A stretch of 46,507 nt of DNA from a virus: positions 1 through 46,507 of the IMG/VR virus record IMGVR_UViG_3300021960_000134, one strand, 5' to 3'. The notes under the pieces are model-generated. The model was not told where the DNA came from and did no database searches. It saw nothing but the letters and a program-made list of their open reading frames with translations. The number at the start of each line of letters is the position of its first letter. Position 1 is the stretch's first letter. A program made the position numbers and the translations under genes. Below are positions 1-8,250 of the stretch, in pieces.

Positions 1-2
1 AG

Positions 3-77
3 CAAAGCACCAGCCTGTCGATATCGGGCCAAAATATTCAGGGTACAATTGAGGGGGGAGACGCCTCTACTTTTTAA
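3..77 (+). CDS. C-terminal end of a tail-fibre-type protein (5' partial)
   Basis: The reading frame is open from the window edge and ends at TAA 75-77, giving 24 residues that end in EGGDASTF. The small fibre protein at 2301-2531 carries the same GGDAST motif near its end, so this is probably the tail of a paralogous small fibre or tail accessory protein. The 20 bases to the next gene contain an AAGG ribosome-binding site. Nothing can be said about the missing N-terminal part. Confidence 0.55.
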   Translation, partial: QSTSLSISGQNIQGTIEGGDASTF

Positions 78-96
78 AGAGCAAGGTAATTAAAAC

Positions 97-459
97 ATGG
101 CCGTACAGATACAACTTAGAAATGACAGCTCTGCCAACTGGGCATCAGCCAACCCTGTCCTAGCTCAGGGTGAAGTAGGCGTTGAGAACGATACAGCACT
201 ACTCAAGGTAGGAGACGGTTCTACCTCGTGGAATTCGCTGGCTTATGTATCAGTAGACAAATCACAGGTTTCATACGAGCACACTCAAAGCTCTACAAGT
301 AATACTTGGTCGATAGCCCACAACTTGGACTTCTATCCGACCGTACAAATCTTCGACTCAGCTTCAAACCTAGTCGAGGGCGCTGTCAGCCACACTGACG
401 CAAACAACATAACCATAACCTTCTCCGCGTCAATCTCGGGGAAGGCTTACCTCTCCTAA
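97..459 (+). CDS. Small tail-fibre protein with Mtd-type N-terminal domain
   Basis: 120 residues. Residues 1-50 follow the pattern of the major tropism determinant N-terminal domain, a fibre-attachment module with the landmarks LRND, WASANPVLAQGEVG, ENDT and LKVGDGSTSWNSL. The same module starts the 724-residue fibre at 2550. Residues 60-120 (HNLDFYPTV, HTDANNITI) match the last 65 residues of the next gene, so this looks like a minimal fibre made of an attachment module plus a terminal beta-rich module. An AAGG site lies ahead of the ATG and the next gene follows 14 bases later. It is a virion structural protein by family. No host-binding role can be assigned from sequence. Confidence 0.7.
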   Translation: MAVQIQLRNDSSANWASANPVLAQGEVGVENDTALLKVGDGSTSWNSLAYVSVDKSQVSYEHTQSSTSNTWSIAHNLDFYPTVQIFDSASNLVEGAVSHTDANNITITFSASISGKAYLS

Positions 460-473
460 GAAAGAAAGAGTAA

Positions 474-2261
474 ATGGCAAAGCAATTCCTAACAGGGCTT
501 GACCTCAACAAGAATGAGCTGCTCAATGCCAGGATTCAAAACCTGTCAACTGCGCCCTCATCTCCTGTCGCTGGTCAAATTTACTACAACACCACCGACC
601 AAACACTTCGCTACTACGACGGAACTGGTTCCGCTTGGATTAGCCTAGCAATTGGCGGTAGCGTTGATGACGCAATCTCGAATGCAATCAATGCTTTGGA
701 CACCGATGACATCGAAGAAGGTAGTACTAATCTTTACTACACCGATGCTCGCGTTGACACTTATGTGTCAGGCAGCATGTCTACCGATGACCTATCGGAA
801 GGTTCAACCAACCTCTACTTTACCGATGAGCGTGCTCAAGATGCTATTGGTAACGCAATTACTGGTGGAACTCAGACCAACATCTCCGTTACTTACGACG
901 ACGCTAGCAACACATATAGCTTCGTTGCAGAAAACGGTGTAGCAGACTCCGACACTGACGACCTATCTGAAGGTTCAACTAACCTTTACTACACGGACGC
1001 TCGCGCTCGTGGTGCAGTCAGCTCTGGTGACGACTACATTGCATACAACTCCTCGACTGGTGTCTTCACCCTTGACACTGCCAACGCTGCAACTGTTGCA
1101 TACGTTGACCAAGAGGTTTCGGATGTAAACAACACCATCAACGGTCTAACCACCTCCGACATCGCAGAGGGTACTAGCCTCTACTACACCGATGCTCGTG
1201 CACGTGACGCCGTAGCAGCTGGTGACAACACCCTTACCTACAACAGCTCAACTGGTGTCTTCACTGCTAACACCTCAACCTTGGCTCTCAAGAGCTACGT
1301 TGACTCTCAGGTGCAGGCATCTGCACAGGGTCTTGACGTCAAGCAGTCAGTTCGTGCAGCTACCACAGCAAACATCACCCTATCGGGAACTCAGACAATT
1401 GATGGCGTATCGCTATCAGCTGGTGACCGCGTACTGGTAAAGAACCAGACTGATGGCACCGAGAACGGTATCTACGATGTAGTTGATGGTGGTTCATGGA
1501 CCCGCTCAGCTGACGCTGACTCGGACTCCGAGGTAACTGCAGGTCTGTTCACCTTCGTAACAGAAGGTACCTCTCAGGGCGACACTGGATGGGTTGTTTC
1601 CACCAACGATGACATCACCGTTGGAAGCACGTCAATTGCCTTCACTCAGTTCTCTGGTGCAGGTGTTATCTCCGCTGGTGACGGTATTGTTCAGAACGGT
1701 ACAGTCTTTGACATCGTTGGAACCTCAGACCGCATTACTGTAAACGCTGACTCCATCGACATTGCTGCTACCTACGTTGGTCAGACCTCGATTACCACAG
1801 TTGGAACTCTAACCTCTGGTACATGGACCGCAAACACCATCGGTGTTCAGTACGGTGGTACTGGAGTTACCTCACTTGCTTCTGGCGAGTACGTATTGGG
1901 TAACGGAACTGGCGGCCTAACCACCAGCGCAACCGTTCCAGTTGCTGACCTTGATGGCACTCTCGCTATCAGCCAAGGTGGTACTGGTGCAACAACCGCT
2001 GCTGGAGCTCGCTCCAACCTCGGTGCAACCACCAAGTACGCTGCAAGCAACGCGGAACTAACCCCTTCAAGCGGCTCAGTCACATGGACTGTGTCACACA
2101 ACTTGAACACCGCTGACACGGTCGTATCGGTCCGTGACCTCAGCAGTGACTCGGTTGTCGAGGTGGACGTAACCCACACCGACGCCAACACGATTACCCT
2201 TGCATGGAACTCTGCAGCCACCGTTGCTGCTAATAGCTACCGCGTAGTTGTAATCGGATAA
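474..2261 (+). CDS. Tail fibre protein with repeated modules
   Basis: 595 residues. The N-terminus (FLTGLDLNKNELLNARIQNL, then YYNTTDQTLRYYDGT) is a common phage fibre start. Four copies of a repeat like DDLSEGSTNLYFTDERA follow between residues about 80 and 245. A segment with DGVSLSAGDRVLVKNQT and ENGIYDV (about 310-350) recurs in the fibre at 2550. Then come GGTGVTSL and ISQGGTGATTAAGARSNLG, typical trimeric fibre repeats, and a terminal module with HNLN and HTDANTITL shared with the gene before it. Trp and Gly spacing is typical of beta-structured fibres, and no catalytic motif is seen. It is expected to be a trimeric virion fibre; receptor specificity is unknown. Confidence 0.85.
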   Translation: MAKQFLTGLDLNKNELLNARIQNLSTAPSSPVAGQIYYNTTDQTLRYYDGTGSAWISLAIGGSVDDAISNAINALDTDDIEEGSTNLYYTDARVDTYVSGSMSTDDLSEGSTNLYFTDERAQDAIGNAITGGTQTNISVTYDDASNTYSFVAENGVADSDTDDLSEGSTNLYYTDARARGAVSSGDDYIAYNSSTGVFTLDTANAATVAYVDQEVSDVNNTINGLTTSDIAEGTSLYYTDARARDAVAAGDNTLTYNSSTGVFTANTSTLALKSYVDSQVQASAQGLDVKQSVRAATTANITLSGTQTIDGVSLSAGDRVLVKNQTDGTENGIYDVVDGGSWTRSADADSDSEVTAGLFTFVTEGTSQGDTGWVVSTNDDITVGSTSIAFTQFSGAGVISAGDGIVQNGTVFDIVGTSDRITVNADSIDIAATYVGQTSITTVGTLTSGTWTANTIGVQYGGTGVTSLASGEYVLGNGTGGLTTSATVPVADLDGTLAISQGGTGATTAAGARSNLGATTKYAASNAELTPSSGSVTWTVSHNLNTADTVVSVRDLSSDSVVEVDVTHTDANTITLAWNSAATVAANSYRVVVIG

Positions 2262-2300
2262 ATAAGGTAAAATAGGACAGAAGAAAGAGGTCGTTTTAAA

Positions 2301-2531
2301 ATGGCAAGTAAGAAATTTCTTACCCCGATTAACATCGTCCAAGGCTCATCGTTTCCAGCGGACGCCGAACAAGGCGACCTCTTCTTCAGGTCCGACATAG
2401 GTTCGATGTACACCTACGACGGCACTGGATGGGTATCCATGGTCGCAAGCGACATCACAAATGTAGATGGCGGAGATGCTTCTACTGAATACAACTTAAA
2501 CTGGGACGGCGGAGGGCCGTCCAGTTTCTAG
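2301..2531 (+). CDS. Small fibre-associated protein
   Basis: 76 residues. The start MASKKFLTPINIVQGSSFPA and the YTYDGTGWVSM segment resemble the first 60 residues of the 595-residue fibre, so it is a free-standing copy of that N-terminal module. The end (GGDASTEYNLNWDGGGPSSF) matches the partial protein at the window edge. A GGTAAAATAGGA segment (about 2266-2277) and an AAGAAAGAGG ribosome-binding site precede the ATG. A structural or adaptor role is inferred from context only. Confidence 0.6.
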   Translation: MASKKFLTPINIVQGSSFPADAEQGDLFFRSDIGSMYTYDGTGWVSMVASDITNVDGGDASTEYNLNWDGGGPSSF

Positions 2532-2549
2532 ATAAGGAACTAAGAAAAG

Positions 2550-4724
2550 ATGGCAGTCAGAATTCAGTTTAGGCGGGGTACCGCCGCAGAATGGACCTCC
2601 GCTAACCCTACGCTAGCCGCAGGTGAACTTGGGTATGAGACCGACACCGCTAAGTTTAAGTTGGGCGACGGAAGCACGGCATGGACCTCGCTCGACTATG
2701 GTGGCATCAATCAGGGTGACATTGATAACGCTATTGCAAACGTAATTGATTCTTCCCCAGACGCCCTAAACACTCTTAACGAGCTAGCAGCTGCTCTAAA
2801 CGACGATGCAGATTTCTACAACACAATCGTTAGTGCTATCTCTAATGCACAAACAAATGCCGAAACTTATGCATACAACCTTCAAGGAGAACACTCCAGT
2901 CAGTTAACTGAAGTTCACGGCATCGAAAATACTGCTCAATTGGTATATCAGAATGCAATTGCAGACCTGACTAATCAGACATATGTAGCAAACGCTATTT
3001 CAAACCACGACCAAGAAACGACTAACGTCCACGGAATTGCAAACACCTCTGAGTTGATGACGTCTAGCGAAATTGATAGCGCTATTGATGGAGCTTTGTC
3101 AGTACACGAGTCTGACACCACTTCGGTACACGGTATTGCAAATACTGCAGAGCTTGCAACAAACAGCGATGTGTCCTCAGCAATTGATACTCACAATCAA
3201 GATGCCACCGATGTGCACGGCATTGCAAATACTGCCTTGCTAGCCTTGGGAACAGACATTACCAACGCAATTACTACTCATGATGGTGTAACCACAAATG
3301 TGCACGGCATTTCAAACACTGCTGAACTAGTTACAACGTCAGACCTTACCAACACTCTTACGACTGAACTTGCAGATTATGCAACAATTGATGGACAGAC
3401 CTTTACAGGTAACGTAACTCTGCCTTCTTCTACATCAATTGGTGATGTGGACTCCAGCGAGATTGCCTACCTAAACGGTGTAACTTCAGCTATTCAGACT
3501 CAGCTAGATGCCAAGCTAGCATCAACTACAGCTTCTAGCACTTACGCTCCACTTTCTGGCCCAACCTTCACTGGAACTGTAAGCCTCCCAGCTACAACTT
3601 CTATCGGAGACGTTTCCGCCACTGAGATTGGCTATGTAAACGGAGTTACCTCTGACATTCAGACTCAGTTGGATGCTAAAGCACCTACTGCTGACCCAAC
3701 GTTTACAGGAACTGTGTCTGGTATAACAGCCAGCATGGTAGGCCTAAGCAACGTAGACAACACTTCTGATGCCGACAAGCCAGTATCTACTGCACAGCAA
3801 ACAGCCCTAAACGCCAAGCTAAGCCTTGCTGGTGGAACAATGACTGGCAGCCTAATCCTAGATGCTGACCCAACTCAGGCGCTTGGTGCGGTTACCAAGC
3901 AGTATGCAGACTCCATCGCAGAGGGTCTACACGTTCACGAGGCTGTCGAAGCCCTTTCAGACTCCAACGTTGACCTCACTGGAGGTACATTTGGTGGAAC
4001 TGTTGATGGTGTAACACTTTCCGATGGCGACCGAGTTCTTATCAATGGTCAGACATCTGCATCAGAGAATGGTATCTACGTATGGAACGCTACTGGAAGC
4101 ACCTTCTCACGTGCTACAGACTTTGACACGCCTGCAGAGGCATCTGGTGGTGACTTCGTATTCGTACTTGGTGGAACCACCTACGAAAACACGGGTTGGG
4201 TTAAGACGTCTGACGACGTTGCTACTATCGGAACAGACCCAATTAACTTCACTCAGTTCTCTGGTGCGGGCTCTGTAACTGGTGGAACTAACATTGAAGT
4301 TACTGGAACCCAAGTAGCTGTTGTTTCAAACCCAACCTTCGCGAACGTAGTAACCGTAAGCTCTGGAGTCAAGTTTGCTGACAACACCATCCAAACCTCA
4401 GCAGGTGTCCCATCGCTGACTGGCTTCACCGAGAAGACTGCAAGCTACACGCTTGACACCCTAGACCACCAAGACAACGTAGTTGAGATGAACAGCGGAA
4501 GCGCAATGACCTTCACCATCCCAACTAACGCATCATTGGCTTGGCCAGTAGGCGCGTCCATGGACATTATCCAGACTGGTGCTGGACAGGTAACCATCTC
4601 CCCAGATAGCGGAGTGACCCTAAACTACACCCCAGGAAACAAGCTCAGAACGCAATGGTCAAGCTGTACTATAATGAAGAGAGCAACCGATAGCTGGATT
4701 GTTTACGGCGACCTGACAGCATAA
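2550..4724 (+). CDS. Large tail fibre with Mtd-type N-terminus and VHGI repeats
   Basis: 724 residues. Residues 1-50 are an Mtd-type attachment module (RRGTAAEWTSANPTLAAGEL, FKLGDGSTAWTSL). Five VHGI(A/E/S)NT repeats start near residues 122, 160, 193, 222 and 251 with about 30-residue spacing. They are followed by tail repeats of the form PTFTGTVSLP and TSIGDVSATEIGYVNGVTS. Residues about 470-570 share the DGDRVLINGQT and ENGIYVW module with the fibre at 474. The C-terminal 110 residues look like a compact beta-rich tip. It is a virion fibre by family. It is separated by 21 bases from the xFPP-repeat gene and probably co-transcribed with it. Confidence 0.85.
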   Translation: MAVRIQFRRGTAAEWTSANPTLAAGELGYETDTAKFKLGDGSTAWTSLDYGGINQGDIDNAIANVIDSSPDALNTLNELAAALNDDADFYNTIVSAISNAQTNAETYAYNLQGEHSSQLTEVHGIENTAQLVYQNAIADLTNQTYVANAISNHDQETTNVHGIANTSELMTSSEIDSAIDGALSVHESDTTSVHGIANTAELATNSDVSSAIDTHNQDATDVHGIANTALLALGTDITNAITTHDGVTTNVHGISNTAELVTTSDLTNTLTTELADYATIDGQTFTGNVTLPSSTSIGDVDSSEIAYLNGVTSAIQTQLDAKLASTTASSTYAPLSGPTFTGTVSLPATTSIGDVSATEIGYVNGVTSDIQTQLDAKAPTADPTFTGTVSGITASMVGLSNVDNTSDADKPVSTAQQTALNAKLSLAGGTMTGSLILDADPTQALGAVTKQYADSIAEGLHVHEAVEALSDSNVDLTGGTFGGTVDGVTLSDGDRVLINGQTSASENGIYVWNATGSTFSRATDFDTPAEASGGDFVFVLGGTTYENTGWVKTSDDVATIGTDPINFTQFSGAGSVTGGTNIEVTGTQVAVVSNPTFANVVTVSSGVKFADNTIQTSAGVPSLTGFTEKTASYTLDTLDHQDNVVEMNSGSAMTFTIPTNASLAWPVGASMDIIQTGAGQVTISPDSGVTLNYTPGNKLRTQWSSCTIMKRATDSWIVYGDLTA

Positions 4725-4745
4725 GAAGTTAAGAGAGAGTAACTA

Positions 4746-5645
4746 ATGGCAAAGAAAGAAGCAGGTGGAAAGTCAGCGTCCCAGAATGACTTTCTAGAGC
4801 CGCTAGCCCCGACAAATGTAACAGCAACTGATGTAGGAACTTCTCGTCCCTACGACGACGGTGCCATTACAGTAACTTGGGAAATAGATGCACTCTCTCC
4901 TGCCGCAGACACCTACACCATTCAGGTGTCTGGCGGTTCCGTTCTTGTAAATGCGGCTGCCTTGCCTACCCCCTCTGGCTCTACGTACTCTGCCACTGTC
5001 ACGGGGCTAGCATCCAACACCAGCTATACGCTCGAGATTTTCTTAACAAACGGGTCTGGCAGCTCGGACGCTACTGCGGCCTCAGCTGTAACTGTCACCA
5101 CAGTTCCTCAGGCACCTCAGAGCGTATCTGCTACTTCTACCACTGCAAACCAAGACATCATTTCTTGGTCTGACGGTAATGATGGTGGCTCTACTATTAC
5201 CAGCACTTATGCTACTTCTTCTGACCAGACTCAGAACCCGGGCAACATAACTCTAGACACCAACCCGAAGACTGTATCTGAGGTCGGAGACACTTCCCAG
5301 ACCTATACTTTGTATCACGTAAATGCTAATGGAACTTCTGAAGGTGCCACTACTGCTAGCGTGACTACTGTTGCCCCATTCTTCCCACCGTTCTTCCCAC
5401 CGTACTTCCCTCCTTACTTCCCACCGTTCTTCCCACCATATTTCCCACCGTTCTTCCCGCCGTTCTTCCCTCCTTCCTTCCCACCGTTCTTCCCACCGTA
5501 CTTCCCACCTAGGTTCCCGTACTTCCCACCGTACTTCCCACCGTACTTCCCACCTAGGTTCCCGTACTTCCCACCATTCTTCCCGCCGTTCTTCCCACCT
5601 AGGTTTGCTATCTTCTCGGTGGAGCCAGAAGAAGGCGAAGAGTAG
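4746..5645 (+). CDS. Fibronectin-type protein with C-terminal xFPP proline repeats
   Basis: 299 residues. Residues 20-120 and 121-208 are two beta-sandwich modules of fibronectin type III character (LAPTNVTATD, GAITVTWEI, YTLEIFLTNGSGSS; then PQAPQSVSAT, ISWSDGNDGGS). Residues 211-285 are a low-complexity tract of 17 tetrapeptides [F/Y/S]FPP, broken twice by RFPY. The protein ends in the acidic tail EPEEGEE. Repeats are also visible in the DNA (12-base units like TTCCCACCGTAC). Such a tract should form a rigid polyproline-like rod rich in aromatic residues. It is the last gene before the terminator at 5659 and the first gene beyond is the oxygenase cluster, so its 34 repeat prolines are candidate hydroxylation targets. 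That link is inference. It is probably a virion surface protein. Confidence 0.7.
   Translation: MAKKEAGGKSASQNDFLEPLAPTNVTATDVGTSRPYDDGAITVTWEIDALSPAADTYTIQVSGGSVLVNAAALPTPSGSTYSATVTGLASNTSYTLEIFLTNGSGSSDATAASAVTVTTVPQAPQSVSATSTTANQDIISWSDGNDGGSTITSTYATSSDQTQNPGNITLDTNPKTVSEVGDTSQTYTLYHVNANGTSEGATTASVTTVAPFFPPFFPPYFPPYFPPFFPPYFPPFFPPFFPPSFPPFFPPYFPPRFPYFPPYFPPYFPPRFPYFPPFFPPFFPPRFAIFSVEPEEGEE
5376..5600 (+). repeat. 12-base tandem repeat encoding xFPP tetrapeptides
   Basis: Degenerate tandem units of the form TTCTTCCCACCG, TACTTCCCACCG or TTCTTCCCGCCG encode seventeen xFPP tetrapeptides. Two CCTAGGTTCCCG variants encode the RFP interruptions, and a third CCTAGGTTT (RF) closes the tract. The near-identity of units suggests growth by replication slippage or unequal crossing-over. 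It lies wholly within the fibronectin-type gene. Confidence 0.9.
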
Positions 5646-5658
5646 GACTAAGAATAAG

Positions 5659-5685
5659 CCCCCCCTCCAAAGGGGGGGTTTTTCT
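5659..5685 (+). terminator. Rho-independent terminator after the fibre operon
   Basis: Seven C (5659-5665), a six-base loop TCCAAA, and seven G followed by TTTTTC form an all-GC hairpin with a U-run on the plus strand. It sits 14 bases after the stop of the xFPP gene and 18 bases before the first oxygenase-like gene, so it separates the fibre operon from the modification cluster. Confidence 0.9.
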
Positions 5686-5690
5686 TTGAC

Positions 5691-5702
5691 TAGAATAGAA
5701 CT
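5691..5702 (+). promoter_or_regulatory. Possible -10 element for a leaderless transcript
   Basis: TAGAAT (5691-5696) lies six bases before the ATG at 5703 and no Shine-Dalgarno sequence is present. This is the TANNNT-N6-ATG arrangement of actinobacterial leaderless promoters. No good -35 is visible. Confidence 0.4.
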
Positions 5703-6494
5703 ATGCCAATAAACGCCGACTCTAGCCCCAGCATTAAGTGGCCACTTCCAGAGGGAAAGCCAGCGGTCAGCGTAAAAAATTTATTTGACCAAGAAACTTT
5801 TAATGAAATAAAAGAAACAATAGAAAGAGACGTGGCCTGGGGCCCAGAATCTAATACCCCCTACCACTCTATTGTTGGCCGCTGGGTGGGAGAGCCAGAT
5901 TTTTCTGAGCATGTAAAGAACAAAGTTTTAGACGCAGCAAAGTCAACATGGAATCAAGATGACTTAAGGCTCAAGGTTCTCTGGGTAGCAAGATATCAAC
6001 AACATAACGGGGTTGTGCCATATCTGTGGGAACACATGGACCAAAGTACTTGCCAGTACACATTAGATTTTTGTGTAGAAACTAATGGATTTGACAGCTG
6101 GGGAATCATAATTGACGGAGAAACTTACGAAGAAGCAGAAAACAGCGGCCTGTTTTTTATGGGACAGCAGCAAACACACAGCCGTCCCCCGTACCCTGTA
6201 GATGACAAAGATGCCTACATAATTTTAATGTTTGGTCTTTTTGTGGACAGCACTCATTGGGCTTACGATTTAGACCTCCAAGACCCCGACCAACACGAAA
6301 CTTTTTTAGAATTAATTCAAAAATATAGACACGATGGCGATATTAGATACTATGAGCACACAGGGCATCCTCCAGAATTTAGAGGTCTGCCTGAAACAAA
6401 CTATCCTTGCATCATAAATGATGAGGAGTGCATTCAGTGCTGGGTCCCCCCTAAAGAGCTTCTAGATGGAATTATTGAGTCAAATGGACACTAG
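5703..6494 (+). CDS. Divergent 2OG-Fe(II) oxygenase-like protein
   Basis: 263 residues, first gene of the modification cluster. An HxD pair (H111-M-D113, in LWEHMDQS) precedes a beta-rich stretch, and a later histidine (H159, in GQQQTHSRPPYP) follows SGLFFMG. This is the order of the iron ligands in the double-stranded beta-helix of 2OG-Fe(II) dioxygenases. The usual EGGEL strand and the SGxRY or SGxKY 2OG-binding motif of its neighbours are absent, so it may be a distant member or a cupin-like relative. It is shared-strand and overlapping with the glycosyltransferase gene that follows. Function as an oxygenase is inferred from the ligand pattern and the twelve clear oxygenases around it. Confidence 0.5.
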   Translation: MPINADSSPSIKWPLPEGKPAVSVKNLFDQETFNEIKETIERDVAWGPESNTPYHSIVGRWVGEPDFSEHVKNKVLDAAKSTWNQDDLRLKVLWVARYQQHNGVVPYLWEHMDQSTCQYTLDFCVETNGFDSWGIIIDGETYEEAENSGLFFMGQQQTHSRPPYPVDDKDAYIILMFGLFVDSTHWAYDLDLQDPDQHETFLELIQKYRHDGDIRYYEHTGHPPEFRGLPETNYPCIINDEECIQCWVPPKELLDGIIESNGH

Positions 6495-7485
6495 TACAAT
6501 TATGGTCTCGATGATTGCCTATCGAGAAAAAAATTTAGAGAAGTCTATACGAGACTGCATAGAGAAAGCTAAATACCCGCACAGAATAAAATTTTCAGTG
6601 GTCTCAGAGCAAAAAACCGAAGAGCTTCACGACGGTCTCCGCTCAGTTGCTAAAAATAAAGTGGTCTATAGGAAGTATGACTTGTCGGAGTATCGAGGGG
6701 TCCTATGGTCTAGAGCAAAGACTACTCAAGTAGACCCTACGTATGACTACATACTATATACATGTGGACATAATTTATTTGCACAAAACTGGGATGAAAT
6801 AGTTCTTGAAGAATATGCAAAAGCAAAAAAGAAAAGTGATAAGCCAATTATCACTGTATCGGGACCAGAATATGAATTTACGCCTGATGGACAAGTCACT
6901 TTAGAGTCGAGGGCAGGCCGATATTACAATTCTTATAGGCCAAACATTAATTCTGATTATGTTCCGGGATATGGATTTCCTAAAGTAGTCCCTGTGCCAG
7001 AGACAGACGATGTATTAGAAGATTGCTATTGGCAAGGTAGCTGGATATTTGCCTCTAAAAATTATGTAGACGAGGTCCCTATTGACCCAGATATGAATTA
7101 CCACGGAGAAGAAATTTATTTGACAATTCAATCTTGGTGTCGAGGTTGGAGATTTTACGCTACTCCTCGAGTGTTGTACTATCACGACACCTACAAAGAA
7201 TACCCAGGCGAAGATATGTCTAGAACAATTTCTCATCGCCCTTGGGCAGACATGAACAAAGATGCGTTTTGGTCACAGTCGGATGAATCGATGAAAAAAC
7301 TTAATCTTCTCTTGTCTGGAAACTTAAAAGGAATTTACGGAAATATTACGAAAGAGCAAGTTTTAGATTTTTGCTTGGCAACAGGAATGAACCCTAAATG
7401 GTGCGAGTACGACGAAAACTATCACCAATTAGGGCTACCTAGACACGGGGAAGATTTCAGAAACTCTAGTCCAATTGTTGTGTAG
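6484..7485 (+). CDS. Glycosyltransferase resembling hydroxyproline GlcNAc-transferase (GT60, PF11397-like)
   Basis: 333 residues from the ATG at 6484; an in-frame ATG at 6466 would add six residues. The landmarks match the Skp1-type GlcNAc-transferase family: IMVSMIAYRE at 6-15 (family pattern I-x-V-S-I-x-S-Y-R-D), EKAKYPHRI, YRGVLWSRA at 70-78 (family: A-K-G-P-C-W-A-R), HNLFAQNWDE near 96-105 (family: DSHxRFxxxWD), YWQGSWIFAS near 182, and DPDMNYHGEE near 201-210. The family is a GT-A fold enzyme; Dictyostelium Skp1 GnT1 adds GlcNAc to hydroxyproline. Here the expected D-S-H metal motif reads C94-G95-H96, which is odd. It overlaps the oxygenase-like gene before it and is followed by the oxygenase array. 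Glycosylation of hydroxylated phage fibres is inferred, as are the sugar and acceptor. Confidence 0.65.
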   Translation: MDTSTIMVSMIAYREKNLEKSIRDCIEKAKYPHRIKFSVVSEQKTEELHDGLRSVAKNKVVYRKYDLSEYRGVLWSRAKTTQVDPTYDYILYTCGHNLFAQNWDEIVLEEYAKAKKKSDKPIITVSGPEYEFTPDGQVTLESRAGRYYNSYRPNINSDYVPGYGFPKVVPVPETDDVLEDCYWQGSWIFASKNYVDEVPIDPDMNYHGEEIYLTIQSWCRGWRFYATPRVLYYHDTYKEYPGEDMSRTISHRPWADMNKDAFWSQSDESMKKLNLLLSGNLKGIYGNITKEQVLDFCLATGMNPKWCEYDENYHQLGLPRHGEDFRNSSPIVV

Positions 7486-7492
7486 CTAGTGT

Positions 7493-7505
7493 TAGACTAG
7501 CGTTT
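7493..7505 (+). promoter_or_regulatory. Possible -10 element for a leaderless transcript
   Basis: TAGACT (7493-7498) is followed by seven bases and the ATG at 7506, with no Shine-Dalgarno sequence. Same layout as upstream of 5703 and 10531. Confidence 0.35.
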
Positions 7506-8243
7506 ATGAGCGACGATTGGTTCACAAAAGATAGGTCAGAAACAGCCTCTAATAGAGCTCCTGACAGACACCTAGGCGAGATTATAGTCAGTAATCCTGC
7601 CTTAGGTATAAATTTATATAGAAATGGTCTGTCTGAAGAGTCCTGCAAAAAATATATAGAGACCTTAGAGTCAACCTTAAACGGTCAGACTCAGTATGTT
7701 TGGAATGGAGCTCACGTAACTACCTCTGAAGAAGTTGATTTAGAGTCTAGGAATGCAAAAGATTTCAAATTCAACTCAATTGGGCTAGGCCCGAGGACCG
7801 AAGAAAATGCCAAGCTCTATGATATGCACAACGAAATATTTCAGGCTGTTCGAAAGTGTGTGGATGACTACGGAAACTACTGGGGAGTAGGAATTCGCTC
7901 ATATGAGGCGTTTAACTTTGTCAAATACGAGGGCGCTGGGACACACTTTAAGATTCACGCGGACCACGGACCTACATATGTCACAACAGCCTCAATAGTC
8001 GTCTATCTAAACGAAGATTACGAAGGCGGAGAAATATGGTTTCCCCGTCTAGACAATTTGAAAATAAAGCCAAAAACAGGCGACATCGTAGTTTTCCCCT
8101 CGACCTATATTTATGAACATGCTTCAGAAGATATGGTCAGTGGAACAAAATACTCTGTTGTTATAATGAGTGACTATAACGATAGAGACGGAGTTAATCA
8201 CAGAGTCTCTCAAACTGTCCAAGAATATGAGCTGAAATACTAA
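7506..8243 (+). CDS. 2OG-Fe(II) oxygenase, prolyl-4-hydroxylase type
   Basis: 245 residues. The C-terminal half is a P4H-like double-stranded beta-helix: iron ligands H151-A-D153 (IHADHG), strand LNEDYEGGEIWFP (169-180), VVFPS, third ligand H205 (YIYEHAS) and 2OG-binding K215 in VSGTKYSV. A lysine at this position is the classical P4H choice. The N-terminal 140 residues are an all-new substrate-binding region. Its closest neighbour in pattern is the next gene (YEAFNFVKYEGAGTHF against YWEASNYVRYGPGQHF), so the two look like a duplicated pair. All catalytic residues are present, so activity is expected. The substrate is inferred to be a phage protein. Confidence 0.88.
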   Translation: MSDDWFTKDRSETASNRAPDRHLGEIIVSNPALGINLYRNGLSEESCKKYIETLESTLNGQTQYVWNGAHVTTSEEVDLESRNAKDFKFNSIGLGPRTEENAKLYDMHNEIFQAVRKCVDDYGNYWGVGIRSYEAFNFVKYEGAGTHFKIHADHGPTYVTTASIVVYLNEDYEGGEIWFPRLDNLKIKPKTGDIVVFPSTYIYEHASEDMVSGTKYSVVIMSDYNDRDGVNHRVSQTVQEYELKY

Positions 8244-8250
8244 GGTAAAA

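Noticed and set aside
97-4724. Diversity-generating retroelement target
   Set aside because: Mtd-type N-terminal modules are present, but no reverse transcriptase and no template/variable repeat pair with adenine mutation pattern were seen.
5376-5600. CRISPR-like repeat
   Set aside because: The units are contiguous and coding, with no unique spacers.
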